Assembly (NCBI GenBank): GCA_002365025.1
Contig: DEYX01000036.1
Span: 1-31,570, forward strand
Direction: 5' to 3'
DNA from: Hungatella sp. UBA3147
Lineage (GTDB): Bacteria; Bacillota; Clostridia; Lachnospirales; Lachnospiraceae
DNA length: 31,570 nucleotides
Part shown: positions 15,817 to 23,911 of the stretch, in pieces
Layout: every line of letters begins with the position of its first letter
Numbering within the stretch: the first letter of the stretch is position 1
The notes under the pieces: model-generated
What the model saw: only the letters and a program-made list of their open reading frames with translations
Told to the model about the DNA's origin: nothing
The model's database searches: none
Program-made: the position numbers and the translations under genes

Positions 15817-17109
15817 TTACAGACCCTTTACTTTTAATTTATTGACCAGATCGACATAAAATTCGCAGACATCAAAACCTTCGATATTCTTCCTTGTTAA
15901 GTCAATCATGTCGCCGTGGGAAATTCCCTGCCTGCTTTTAGGAGTCACTACGCCGAGGAAGTCCCCCCATTCCATTGATTTCGCGGAAACAAGCCCGTCG
16001 TTTTCACCGCCCCCGAAAAACTTTATGATACCGTATCCCACATTAAGCGGAAACATAACTCCGGAATAGGAACAAATACGTGAGCCGACACTTTGATATA
16101 AAACCCCGGGGGCGTCCTTCATAATTCCGTTCAGCCGGTCACATTCCTTATCGGTTAGATCTTTCAGGCCATTGAAAAAATCCGGATCGTCATCGCCAAG
16201 CCTGGTATAGATGGATTCGTACTTATTCCCTATGGACGCAACCGCCTTTTGCGGAATCTTCTCCAATAACTTACGTACGTAATTACATCCCAGGTGCGGC
16301 GTGTTAATCGTAGTAAGAGACGCAATATATTGATCCATTCCGAGACAGCTTACCGCATACCGGGAATCAAGTCCTCCCTTGGAATGAGCAATAATATTGA
16401 GCTTTTCGCAGCCGGTCTCCCGGACAATATTCAGAATACACTCTTTTAGCTCATTCGCACATTGCTAGACTGATGCGGACGACTGATGGCTTCCGTAATA
16501 GATTACAGCTCCGTTATCCATAAGCTCCTTCGGTATCCGGCCCCAATAATTGAAGTTTTTCCAATCCCTGAAAAATATCCCATGTACCATCAGGATAGGG
16601 TATTTCGTTTTGCATAATTTCTCGTATTTCCTGTCACTGTTTCGTTGATGTTTCGCAATGGTAAATCTATACTCAGAAACCGATACGCCAAGGAATTTCC
16701 TTAGTATGACAATATTCACTACAGGCATCCACCAAAAAAGCAGCAAGCTTATCCTCGGCACGATCCCCAACTGGCCGGAACAGGTGAATATTCGTATAAT
16801 CCCATTGAACAGCAGAATAAAAATCAGACCCGCACATACAAATATGTTTATTACCAGGATATGAACCCCAATTTCCGTGCCATTGGCTAAAACAAAAAGA
16901 TATGCCAGTGCCTCAAGCATAAAGCAGGAAAAAGCCGCAAGTACCAGCTCACAGCCTCCGATTAGTGCCCTAAGCCTGTATTGCTGCGATTTATCCCTCC
17001 GCGGAGCAATATTGAAATAAATATAAAATAAGGCAAGGACTATACCTGCCGCTGTAGCAGCCGCAGTGCCGGGAATTACGTATGTCACTAAAATGATGTT
17101 CAAAAACAA
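15817..17109 (-). pseudogene. Membrane-anchored lipase-like alpha/beta hydrolase, broken by in-frame TAG
   Basis: Two same-frame pieces read as one gene interrupted by a single TAG at 16465-16467. The first piece (214 residues) has about four membrane segments and then the lipase start YPILMVHGIFFRDW. Past the TAG, translation continues without break into an A-H-S-K-G-G nucleophile elbow (the active-site serine), then NTPHLG and DGLVSAKSMEWGD with the likely acid and a C-terminal ISHGDMIDL histidine. Length without the stop would be about 430 residues. The second piece has an ATG (16338) but no ribosome site and lacks the serine, so it is not a separate gene. The start is also unclear: the frame opens with TTG at 17109 without a site, and an ATG at 17166 is out of frame because of a seven-G run. 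Confidence 0.8.
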
Positions 17110-17291
17110 CGATAACAGAAAATAACATATAATCCGTTTTATGATAATTATGTTTAATCCCCCCCATAAACTTCAGCTATATTACATTATTTTACCATGC
17201 ACATGCAATGTCGTCAAATTAACACAAATTTCTTTTTATCCCGCTTAATCCTGTCATAGTACCTCAGGTTGGGGGCAGATATAAACATGTC

Positions 17292-17323
17292 AAAAAGAGC
17301 CGGACGTTTATGGCGTCCGGCTC
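17292..17323 (-). terminator. Terminator of the MutS2-like gene
   Basis: GAGCCGGACG (17297-17306) and CGTCCGGCTC (17314-17323) form a ten-base-pair GC-rich stem with a seven-base loop, followed on the minus strand by TTTTTG. It lies 42 bases after the stop codon. Confidence 0.92.
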
Positions 17324-17364
17324 ATCCTGGCCTGGCTTGACGGCGGCCTTTTAAGACTTCAGGA

Positions 17365-19281
17365 TCACTCCGTTCTGATCTCCAGCCCCTCCTGATATCC
17401 CTTTTCCATCTTATGTCTTGCCTTTCTGTTTTCCACGGTATCAAAAATTATGGAAAAATCATAATCATCCGGGTAAAGCTCTTCTGCAGCTACCAGAAGC
17501 TTTACCCTTTTCTGGTTGACCCAGATTTTCTTATCCGGCATCTGAACCTGCAGTACCCCTTTATCATTTACGGGTCTGCATACAATTCCCTTTTTTTTAT
17601 CGGGATAAACATACACGCTGTCTCCGATGGTGAACTTTTTTTCCATAATATTTTTATTCACCGCCGTCTTTTTCAGTTTTTCTATTTTAGGCCCGTTTAA
17701 GTTTAAGTGTCCAGCACTCTCTTTAAAGGCATCCGGCTCTTCTTCCCATAAGCCTTCCTGCTCTCCGTAAGCGTATCTTCTGGCTCTTCTTATCATAGAA
17801 TCCGGCATTCCCAGCCGTTTGGCTATATAAAGAGCGCAGCTTTCCCCGGCCTCCCCAATCTCCATACGGTAAAGCGGCCTAAGGGTTTCCTTGTCAAAAG
17901 CCATTCGTGCGTTGGTAATACCTTCTGCCTCCTTGGCGTATGTCTTTACCTCTGGGTAATGGGTGGTTGCCAGAAAAAGGCATCCGTTGCTTCTTAGCTC
18001 TTCCAGTATGGCAATGGCGATTCCCATTCCTTCCGCCGGATCTGTTCCTGATCCCAGCTCATCCAGGATGACCAGGCTCTCCGGGCCGGCTTCCTTCAGG
18101 ATCGTCATTACATTGGTGATATGGGCAGAAAAGGTAGATAGGTTTTCCGTAATGTTCTGACCGTCTCCGATATCACAGAGCACCTGACTGTTCATACAAA
18201 GATCAGCCTCATCACAGGGCAGGTGAAGGCCGCATTGCGCCATAAGGGAGAACAGCCCCACTGTCTTGATTGATACGGTTTTTCCTCCTGTATTTGGCCC
18301 TGTGATTACGATTCCCCGTTCTTTTTCTCCCAGTTCAAAGTTTAAAGGCACTACGGTTTCCGGGTTCATGAATGGATGGCGGCCATTTACGATTTTTATG
18401 GTACGATCCGTGTTAATATCTGGACTGGTGCCAGCCATGGAAGCGCTTAAGCTTCCCTTTGCAAACAGGAAATCCAGTTTCTCAAGAAGGCGTTTATCCC
18501 CTTCCAGAACCTCTAAATTTTCTTCCACTGATGCAGTAAGCATATACAGGATCCTTCTTGCCTCATTTTCCTCTTCAATCCTTAAAAGCTCCAGTTCCCC
18601 GTTAAGCTCCGCAATAGCTGCCGGTTCAATAAAAAGGGTGGAGCCGGTTGCTGACTGGTCAATGACACTGCCGGGAACCCTTGATCTGTAATCTTTTTTT
18701 ACAGGGAGGCAAAGTCTGCCGTTTCTTAAGGTAACATAAGAATCGGAAAAATATTTTTTATTTCCCCTTAAAATTGCCTCTGCTTTTGACCGAAGCTTTT
18801 CTTCCAATCTTGCCACATCCTGGCGGATGTTTTTTAGATGTTTGCTGGCACTGTCCTCAACTTTGCCGTTTCTGACACTTTCATAAATCTCCCTTGCCAG
18901 ATCCTCCAATGGGTTTAAGTCCTGCTCATAATAAGGCAGGCCAAGCTCCAGGTATTTACACCGGTTTAAAAAGTCCTTAAACCGTTTAACTGCGGTGAGC
19001 ATTCCCCCTGTCTGTTCCAGTTCTTCCGCGGAGAGGCAGCCGCCCTGCCGTGCTGTATTCATGATCTCTTTCAGACCATTCATGCTGACTGCGGGAGGAA
19101 GCCCAATCCGGTCAATGATGGTCCTGGCCTCCGTCGTATCGCGAAGGCTTTTTTTCACCTCGCCTTCCTTCAGGCATGGGGTCAAATTCCTTATTTTCAC
19201 CTTCGCTGCTTCCGTGTGTGCAAATTCTTCAAGTTTTTCTAATATAAGATTAAATTCTAAAATCTGAAATGTGTGATTCAT
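17365..19281 (-). CDS. MutS2-like ATPase lacking the Smr domain
   Basis: The 638-residue protein has the MutS core/lever region (about 1-300) and MutS domain V ATPase: Walker A GPNTGGKT near 327, the Q-loop/ABC-like NLSTFSAHI segment near 380, Walker B LVILDELGSGTDPAEG near 404 and the TTHYPE switch near 435. The lever segment with SATGSTLFIEP near 210 is MutS2-specific. MutS2 proteins (usually about 785 residues) end in KOW and Smr nuclease domains; here the KOW-like GDSVYVYPDKKKGIV segment (about 550-590) is followed by a short YDFSIIFDTVENRKARHKME tail and no Smr. MutS2 is tied to recombination suppression and collided-ribosome splitting; without Smr, nicking is not expected. GAGGAG precedes the ATG at 19281; the frame continues upstream to 19338 without a site. 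Confidence 0.88.
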   Translation of the reverse strand: MNHTFQILEFNLILEKLEEFAHTEAAKVKIRNLTPCLKEGEVKKSLRDTTEARTIIDRIGLPPAVSMNGLKEIMNTARQGGCLSAEELEQTGGMLTAVKRFKDFLNRCKYLELGLPYYEQDLNPLEDLAREIYESVRNGKVEDSASKHLKNIRQDVARLEEKLRSKAEAILRGNKKYFSDSYVTLRNGRLCLPVKKDYRSRVPGSVIDQSATGSTLFIEPAAIAELNGELELLRIEEENEARRILYMLTASVEENLEVLEGDKRLLEKLDFLFAKGSLSASMAGTSPDINTDRTIKIVNGRHPFMNPETVVPLNFELGEKERGIVITGPNTGGKTVSIKTVGLFSLMAQCGLHLPCDEADLCMNSQVLCDIGDGQNITENLSTFSAHITNVMTILKEAGPESLVILDELGSGTDPAEGMGIAIAILEELRSNGCLFLATTHYPEVKTYAKEAEGITNARMAFDKETLRPLYRMEIGEAGESCALYIAKRLGMPDSMIRRARRYAYGEQEGLWEEEPDAFKESAGHLNLNGPKIEKLKKTAVNKNIMEKKFTIGDSVYVYPDKKKGIVCRPVNDKGVLQVQMPDKKIWVNQKRVKLLVAAEELYPDDYDFSIIFDTVENRKARHKMEKGYQEGLEIRTE

Positions 19282-19406
19282 GTAATTCTCCTCGTTCCTT
19301 CTGTCTTTCCAATTGGTTTCCTGAGGTTCATGGAGCAAAGGACAGGCGGAACCATTCGCCAGATGAATATGCAGGTATCTTCGTTTGGCTCATTGTTCGC
19401 GCAAAA

Positions 19407-19445
19407 AAAGCCTGTAAGACCACAAACCGACGTCTTACAGGCTTT
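19407..19445 (-). terminator. Strong terminator in the leader of the MutS2-like gene
   Basis: AAAGCCTGTAAGAC (19407-19420) and GTCTTACAGGCTTT (19432-19445) form a perfect 14-base-pair stem with an 11-base loop. On the minus strand it is followed by seven T residues, so it would stop transcription before the MutS2-like gene (start 19281). On the plus strand only four T residues follow. No coding gene ends here on the minus strand. Confidence 0.8.
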
Positions 19446-19479
19446 TAACCTTATACTGTCTGCTTTGTATCTCATGGGC

Positions 19480-19538
19480 AAAACAGAAATACGAAATAGA
19501 GGAAAGACTTATGGCCTCCCTGATCCGATTCCTGTTTT
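19480..19538 (-). other. Structured leader or small RNA upstream of the terminator
   Basis: On the minus strand AAAACAGGAAT (19528-19538) can pair with ATTTCTGTTTT (19480-19490) over 11 base pairs with one G-U pair. The enclosed 37 bases contain a further short stem with wobble pairs (GGGAGG with CTTTCC). A possible -10 TATAAT lies at 19566-19571 with a poor -35. Together with the terminator at 19407-19445 this could be a 5' attenuator or a free small RNA of about 150 bases. No known riboswitch class was recognised. Confidence 0.4.
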
Positions 19539-19662
19539 TCATATTAAACTGCCTTATGCTCCATGATTATATACAATTAACAAACACACACATCCTATCT
19601 TTTATACTTCCATCACTATACCACGGAAAGAAAATCCGGTCAATCTTTTTTTCTTTTCCCTA

Positions 19663-19691
19663 TTGACATGGCGAAATACATTGCTTATAAT
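19663..19691 (+). promoter_or_regulatory. Consensus sigma-A promoter of the GntR-ABC operon
   Basis: TTGACA (19663-19668) and TATAAT (19686-19691) are separated by exactly 17 bases, a full consensus match. Transcription would start near 19698, about 39 bases before the GTG start. Such a strong promoter fits tight repression by the regulator it drives. Confidence 0.93.
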
Positions 19692-19711
19692 GTACCTGTT
19701 CAATAAGTACA
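19691..19711 (+). promoter_or_regulatory. Probable GntR operator
   Basis: TGTAC (19691-19695) and GTACA (19707-19711) form an inverted repeat with an 11-base spacer, directly at and after the -10 box. Position over the transcription start suggests self-repression by the YtrA-type GntR protein encoded next. Confidence 0.65.
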
Positions 19712-19736
19712 CTACACGACACTAAGGAGACCTACT

Positions 19737-20114
19737 GTGGAGATTATAATCAGCAGTAATACAAATAAGCCCATATATGAACAGATCACTTCGCAAATAA
19801 AAGCGCTGATTATGAGCGGAGAGCTGCAGACCGGAGATCCTATTCCATCCATGCGGGCATTGGCTAAATCCATTCATGTCAGCGTCATTACCGTACAAAA
19901 AGCCTATGAAGATTTACAACGGGACGGCTTCATTGAAACTACCGTTGGGCGAGGCAGTTTTGTATCGGCACAAAACAAAGATTTCTTTCAGGAAGAACAA
20001 CAGCGAAAAGCTGAGGAACATCTGCAGGAGGCTGCCGATATTGCCCGTACCAGCGGCATATCACTGGGCAAACTGATAGAAATTTTAACCATGTTTTACC
20101 AGGAGGAGGAATAA
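19737..20114 (+). CDS. GntR family (YtrA-type) transcriptional regulator
   Basis: The 125-residue protein has an N-terminal winged helix (about 8-72: IYEQITSQIKALIMSGEL, the recognition region SIHVSVITVQKAYEDLQRDG, and the wing GRGSFVS) and only a short helical tail of about 50 residues, the layout of the YtrA subfamily, which regulates adjacent ABC transporters. It starts with GTG; TAAGGAGA lies seven or so bases upstream. The consensus promoter and overlapping inverted repeat just upstream indicate autorepression. The ABC ATPase ATG follows the stop by two bases, so the three genes are one operon. The inducing signal is unknown; homologous systems respond to cell-wall antibiotics. Confidence 0.9.
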   Translation: MEIIISSNTNKPIYEQITSQIKALIMSGELQTGDPIPSMRALAKSIHVSVITVQKAYEDLQRDGFIETTVGRGSFVSAQNKDFFQEEQQRKAEEHLQEAADIARTSGISLGKLIEILTMFYQEEE

Positions 20115-20116
20115 TA

Positions 20117-20980
20117 ATGGAACCAATTCTGCAAGTTGAAAATCTGACGAAACAATATCCTGATTTTATATTGGATCATGTATCATTTTCCATTCTCAAA
20201 GGTGCTATTATGGGACTGATCGGTGAGAACGGCGCTGGTAAAAGTACTACGATCAATGCAATCCTGGATCTTATCCAAAAGGACGAAGGGGTGGTTAAGT
20301 TTTGGGGGCAGGAACTCTCTTCCGATCCCAGAAACATCAAAGAAAACATAGGAGTCGTGTTTGACGGCATCAATTTCTATGAAACCCTTACACCGGCCAA
20401 AATAGGCAGAATATCGGCGTCAGCCTATAAGCAGTGGGATGAAACCGCCTACGAAAACTATTTGAAAAAATTACAGCTTCCTCCCCGCAAAGAGATCAAA
20501 GCATTTTCCAGGGGAATGAAAATGAAGCTTAGCATTGCTGTTGCGCTTTCCCATAAACCGAAGCTTCTGATTCTCGATGAAGCAACCGGCGGGCTTGACC
20601 CGGTCATGCGTGACGATATGCTGGATTTGTTTTTGGACTTCGTACAGGATGAAAACCATTCGATTCTGATGTCGTCCCATATTTCTACGGACCTGGAAAA
20701 GGTGGCGGATTATATCACTTTTATTCATAAAGGGAAGGCCCTGTTCTGTAAAGAAAAGGATGAATTGCGCTACCAGTATGGTATTATCCGGTGTAAAACA
20801 GACCAGTTCGATGCTATCGATCAATCTGAGATCCTTGCTTACCGGAAACGTGACTATCAATGGGATGTACTGGTGGCAGACAAGGAAAAGGCCCGCCGTA
20901 AGTACAAAGCGTCAGTGGTGGATGATGCCACTATTGACGATATCCTTCTTCTCTATGTAAAGGGAGACCAGATAAAATGA
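20117..20980 (+). CDS. ABC transporter ATP-binding protein
   Basis: The 287-residue protein is an ABC ATPase of the ABC-2/YtrB type. Walker A is GENGAGKS (residues 36-43), the Q-loop lies near residue 82, the signature is FSRGMKMKLS near residue 132, Walker B LLILDEATGGLDP near 152, and the H-loop SSHISTD near 187. A C-terminal segment of about 70 residues follows the nucleotide-binding domain, as in YtrB/YhcH-like proteins. AGGAGGAGG lies just before the ATG. It overlaps the permease gene by four bases (ATGA), so both are translationally coupled. Substrate and direction are unknown; the arrangement favours export or antibiotic stress functions. Confidence 0.93.
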   Translation: MEPILQVENLTKQYPDFILDHVSFSILKGAIMGLIGENGAGKSTTINAILDLIQKDEGVVKFWGQELSSDPRNIKENIGVVFDGINFYETLTPAKIGRISASAYKQWDETAYENYLKKLQLPPRKEIKAFSRGMKMKLSIAVALSHKPKLLILDEATGGLDPVMRDDMLDLFLDFVQDENHSILMSSHISTDLEKVADYITFIHKGKALFCKEKDELRYQYGIIRCKTDQFDAIDQSEILAYRKRDYQWDVLVADKEKARRKYKASVVDDATIDDILLLYVKGDQIK

Positions 20981-21630
20981 AAAGTTTGATTTTAAAAGAT
21001 TTATATAATATCGGACACAATGCCAAATCCATGATTTTTATACTGCTGGTTTTAGCTTTCGCTCTTATTCCTTCATCCGGCGTAGAAGGTTATATTATCA
21101 TGAGCGGCATTCTATGCAGCATGATGATTATCACTACATTCAGCTTTGATGATCAATCTAAATGGCTGAAATACGCGCTGGTTATGCCAGTTACTAAAAA
21201 GGACATCGTAATCAGCAAATTTATTGTTCTTCTGATCTTCTCAGCCATTGGCGCTGTTACCGGACTGGTAATTGGCGCAATAGGCGGCACCATAGCGCAT
21301 AAGGGTATTTTCAGCAGCGTAAATAACATGCTTTCTCTGCTGTTTACCGGTGCAGTAAGCCTGGTGATTTCAGAAATTGCAGGAAGCATGTCAATTCCTC
21401 TTCTGTTTAAATTCGGCGCAGAAAAGGCCCGCATATTAATGTTTGTTTCCTGTTTGATTCCTGCTTCCATCTTCTTTGGCGTCTATAAGCTATTCACCTT
21501 GCTGGGTGTTTCATTTACAGATCAAATTATATTTATCCTTCTGTGCTGCTCACCGTTTCTTGCACTGGTCTGGAACTTTTTGATGTATAAGATCAGCTAT
21601 GCACTCTTTGCGAGGAAGGAACTTTTGTAA
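20977..21630 (+). CDS. ABC-2 type transporter permease
   Basis: The 217-residue membrane protein has about six hydrophobic segments (near residues 18-33, 36-52, 79-103, 116-135, 155-175 and 180-205) and the ABC-2 permease N-terminus MKSLILKDLYNIGHNAKS, where the short amphipathic start helix meets the ATPase. It overlaps the ATPase gene by four bases and ends the operon. With one permease of six segments, a dimer is expected. It converges on the NUDIX gene with only four bases between stops and no clear terminator. Substrate is not predictable. Confidence 0.88.
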   Translation: MKSLILKDLYNIGHNAKSMIFILLVLAFALIPSSGVEGYIIMSGILCSMMIITTFSFDDQSKWLKYALVMPVTKKDIVISKFIVLLIFSAIGAVTGLVIGAIGGTIAHKGIFSSVNNMLSLLFTGAVSLVISEIAGSMSIPLLFKFGAEKARILMFVSCLIPASIFFGVYKLFTLLGVSFTDQIIFILLCCSPFLALVWNFLMYKISYALFARKELL

Positions 21631-21634
21631 TAGC

Positions 21635-22117
21635 CTACGGGAGTGCCAATGGTTTGCCATTTAACAAAGCGTCTGACAAACGATCCCCGGTATACACAAG
21701 CTTTAAGGAAAAGAAAGAAATATCCGTGAGTAACAGCTCAAAGAAAATACGGTCTCCTTCCCAAAGAGACAGCCCGCCTATTTCTTCCCTGGGGATCCAT
21801 TTGAGTTCTCCTTCCGCACACTCGGTCAAGGTCCCTTCATATCTGTCAGCGGTGTATAAAAACATGTATTCATCCGGATACTTGTCTGATACAAAGGTGA
21901 TAATGGCTCTAAGTAAGTAGGAAGTCAGGGATAATCCGGTTTCTTCCTTTACCTCTCGTAAAAGACATTCCTCCGGACTCTCCCCTTCCTCCAAATGGCC
22001 TCCTACTCCCAGCCACTTGTCCTGATTCATATCGTCCTTCTTTTTAATCCGGTGCAGCATTAAATAGCTTTCTTCCTGCTGGATATAACAAAGTGTTGTT
22101 AAATTTTTATGCCCCAT
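21635..22117 (-). CDS. NUDIX hydrolase (8-oxo-dGTP diphosphatase-like)
   Basis: The 160-residue protein begins MGHKNLTTLCYIQQEESYLM and has the Nudix box GGHLEEGESPEECLLREVKE with ETGL near residues 40-62. Length, the early beta strand and the LHRIKKKDDMNQDKW segment fit the MutT/8-oxo-dGTP diphosphatase group of Firmicutes, which clean oxidised dGTP from the pool; substrate is inferred from overall likeness. The open frame extends upstream to 22276 into the LysR gene, but GGAGGAG sits before the ATG at 22117 and removes the overlap. It follows the LysR gene by 58 bases on the same strand and may be co-transcribed. Confidence 0.88.
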   Translation of the reverse strand: MGHKNLTTLCYIQQEESYLMLHRIKKKDDMNQDKWLGVGGHLEEGESPEECLLREVKEETGLSLTSYLLRAIITFVSDKYPDEYMFLYTADRYEGTLTECAEGELKWIPREEIGGLSLWEGDRIFFELLLTDISFFSLKLVYTGDRLSDALLNGKPLALP

Positions 22118-22175
22118 TTTTTCTCCTCCATAGTTAAGCTTTTTCCTAAAGCTATTCTTCTTTTCCATGCCCCTT

Positions 22176-23060
22176 TTATACGCTGGGTCCCAATTCTCCA
22201 TATACTTCTGTGAGATACTCCAGGAATTGCCTGCTGGCAACAGGGAGTATCTTCTTATCCTTAAAAACAACGCCAATGGTTCTGGCTAATGGCGGTTCCG
22301 TCTCTCTAACCAAATTTTTATAATCCGCACGGTTTAATATAAGTTCTGATAAAATCCCCACTCCCAGTCCTTTTTCGATCATGGCCATGATCGTATAATC
22401 ATCATGGACGATATACTGGATATTGGGCTTGATCCCATGCTCACGAAAACTTTCCATAGGTTCACTGAGGCTTCCTTCTTCCAGGAGAATGAATGGTTCT
22501 GATGCCAGTTCCTCCAATAAGATCTTCTTATGTTCTGCCAGAGGATGAGAATGGGGAAGAACGGCCAGCATAGGGTCCTTCTTTAACGGAATGGTCTTAA
22601 GCTCCGGATCTCCCACTGCCTGGGGATTGATGAGGCCAAAATCCACGCTTCCCTCCTTAACCAGCTGCTCAATGGCCGTATAATCCCCCTGGTAGAGTTC
22701 AAAGCTGACCAACGGGTATTTCTCCTTAAACGTCTTAATTAATCCCGGCAGCCAATGACAGGATACGCTGGCAAAGGTGCCGATCCGGATGGTGGCATTC
22801 TGAATCCCTTCCATTTCTTTTCGCTTCTCTGTCAGTTCCCTGTAAGCATGGTATATATTTTTTATATAAGGTAAAAGTTCAGCTCCGTCGGGTGTCAATA
22901 CCACGCCTTTTTTAGAACGGATAAACAGTACCGTACCCAGTTCCTCCTCTAAGGACTGCACCATCTGGCTGACGGCGGACTGAGTATATCCAAGTTCTTC
23001 GGAGGCCCTGGTAAATCCTCCTGTTTCCACAATCTTCATAACTGCCCGGTACCGCTTCAC
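22176..23060 (-). CDS. LysR family transcriptional regulator
   Basis: The 294-residue protein has the N-terminal LysR winged helix-turn-helix (about residues 2-60, GGFTRASEELGYTQSAVSQM as recognition region) and a type 2 periplasmic-binding-like effector domain (about 88-285). It is divergent from azlCD and probably controls it, sensing an amino acid or related metabolite (inference from position). The frame reaches 23135, but a TTTACA-17-TATAAT promoter (23100-23128) lies inside that extension, so the longer start cannot be used. AAGGAG is nine bases before the GTG at 23060, giving MKRYRAVMKIV, the standard LysR N-terminus. Confidence 0.93.
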   Translation of the reverse strand: MKRYRAVMKIVETGGFTRASEELGYTQSAVSQMVQSLEEELGTVLFIRSKKGVVLTPDGAELLPYIKNIYHAYRELTEKRKEMEGIQNATIRIGTFASVSCHWLPGLIKTFKEKYPLVSFELYQGDYTAIEQLVKEGSVDFGLINPQAVGDPELKTIPLKKDPMLAVLPHSHPLAEHKKILLEELASEPFILLEEGSLSEPMESFREHGIKPNIQYIVHDDYTIMAMIEKGLGVGILSELILNRADYKNLVRETEPPLARTIGVVFKDKKILPVASRQFLEYLTEVYGELGPSV

Positions 23061-23099
23061 ATCTACCAGCTCCTTATCATCAGTTTTTCTAATGTTTCC

Positions 23100-23128
23100 A
23101 TTATAAACATTTGTTTTACTGATGTAAA
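23100..23128 (-). promoter_or_regulatory. Sigma-A promoter of the LysR gene
   Basis: Minus-strand TTTACA (23123-23128) and TATAAT (23100-23105) have a 17-base spacer. It overlaps the divergent azlC promoter, so one bound LysR protein could affect both. Confidence 0.75.
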
Positions 23129-23143
23129 GGTTCATGATATATT
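23115..23143 (+). promoter_or_regulatory. Sigma-A promoter of azlCD, overlapping the divergent LysR promoter
   Basis: TTTACT (23115-23120) and TATATT (23138-23143) are 17 bases apart. The two promoters share 14 bases, the usual arrangement for a LysR-controlled divergent pair. Confidence 0.65.
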
Positions 23144-23188
23144 TTTATAGCATAATTAGGACGGTCACACACTATGAGGAGGAATATT

Positions 23189-23911
23189 ATGAATACCAGA
23201 AGAGAACAGCTAAAATCCGGAATAAAGGATGGAATCCCTATTTGCCTTGGTTACTTTGCCGTTTCCTTTACGTTCGGAATTATGGCCACAAATTATGGGC
23301 TATCGCCTTGGCAGTCCATTGCAATCTCCCTTACCAGCCTGACATCAGCAGGACAATTTGCCGGTCTGGGCATCATCACGGCAGGTGCTCCCTTTGCGGA
23401 AATGGCCATTGCCCAGCTGGTCATTAATCTGCGCTATAGTCTCATGTCCTGCTCCCTATCCCAAAAGCTTGATAAAACAACCCCATTTTATCACCGTCTG
23501 CTGATTGGCTACGGGATAACGGATGAAATCTTCGGCGTTTCCGTGTGCAGGCCGGGTCCGTTAAACCCCTGGTATTGTTACGGCCTGTTTCTGCTGGCCG
23601 TTCCTGGCTGGACCCTGGGAACCGCAGCAGGGGCGTTCTTGGGCCAGCTTCTTCCTGATAGGGCTTTAAGCGCTTTAGGAGTAGCCCTATATGGAATGTT
23701 TCTGGCAATTATCATCCCCCCTGCAAAGAAAGATCGGATTCTGGCGGGAGTAACCGTCGTTTCCATGGTCTTTAGTCTTTTGTTTTTCCTGATTCCGGCA
23801 CTTCACAGGGTTTCTTCCGGACTAAGACTGATCATTCTGACGGTTTTGATCGCGGGAACTGCTGCTGTTTTATTCCCGGTACCGTACACTATGGAGGTTT
23901 CCCATGAATAA
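23189..23911 (+). CDS. azlC: AzlC family branched-chain amino acid exporter subunit
   Basis: The 240-residue membrane protein is the large subunit of an AzlCD/YgaZH-type exporter. It shows the family start GIPICLGYFAVSFTFGIMA, the segment SLTSAGQFAGLGII, the conserved INLRYSLMSCSLS and GYGITDEIFGV, and about seven hydrophobic segments. Such pairs export branched-chain amino acids or analogues such as azaleucine. The frame begins at 23174, but GAGGAGG lies seven bases before the ATG at 23189, giving MNTRREQLKSG. It overlaps azlD by eight bases and is divergent from the LysR gene that likely regulates it. Confidence 0.93.
   Translation: MNTRREQLKSGIKDGIPICLGYFAVSFTFGIMATNYGLSPWQSIAISLTSLTSAGQFAGLGIITAGAPFAEMAIAQLVINLRYSLMSCSLSQKLDKTTPFYHRLLIGYGITDEIFGVSVCRPGPLNPWYCYGLFLLAVPGWTLGTAAGAFLGQLLPDRALSALGVALYGMFLAIIIPPAKKDRILAGVTVVSMVFSLLFFLIPALHRVSSGLRLIILTVLIAGTAAVLFPVPYTMEVSHE

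Noticed and set aside
15817..16338. The downstream lipase piece as a separate gene
   Set aside because: Its ATG has no ribosome site, it lacks the nucleophile serine, and the frame continues without break upstream to the TAG.
16465..16467. TAG as a pyrrolysine or programmed read-through codon
   Set aside because: No pyl genes, no downstream pairing element and no reason for pyrrolysine in a lipase; a nonsense mutation or read error is simpler.
22118..22276. Longer NUDIX protein overlapping the LysR gene
   Set aside because: A GGAGGAG ribosome site before the ATG at 22117 and the normal Nudix N-terminus favour the short form.
23061..23135. Longer LysR protein starting at 23135
   Set aside because: The TTTACA-TATAAT promoter lies inside this extension, so the message would not contain that start.
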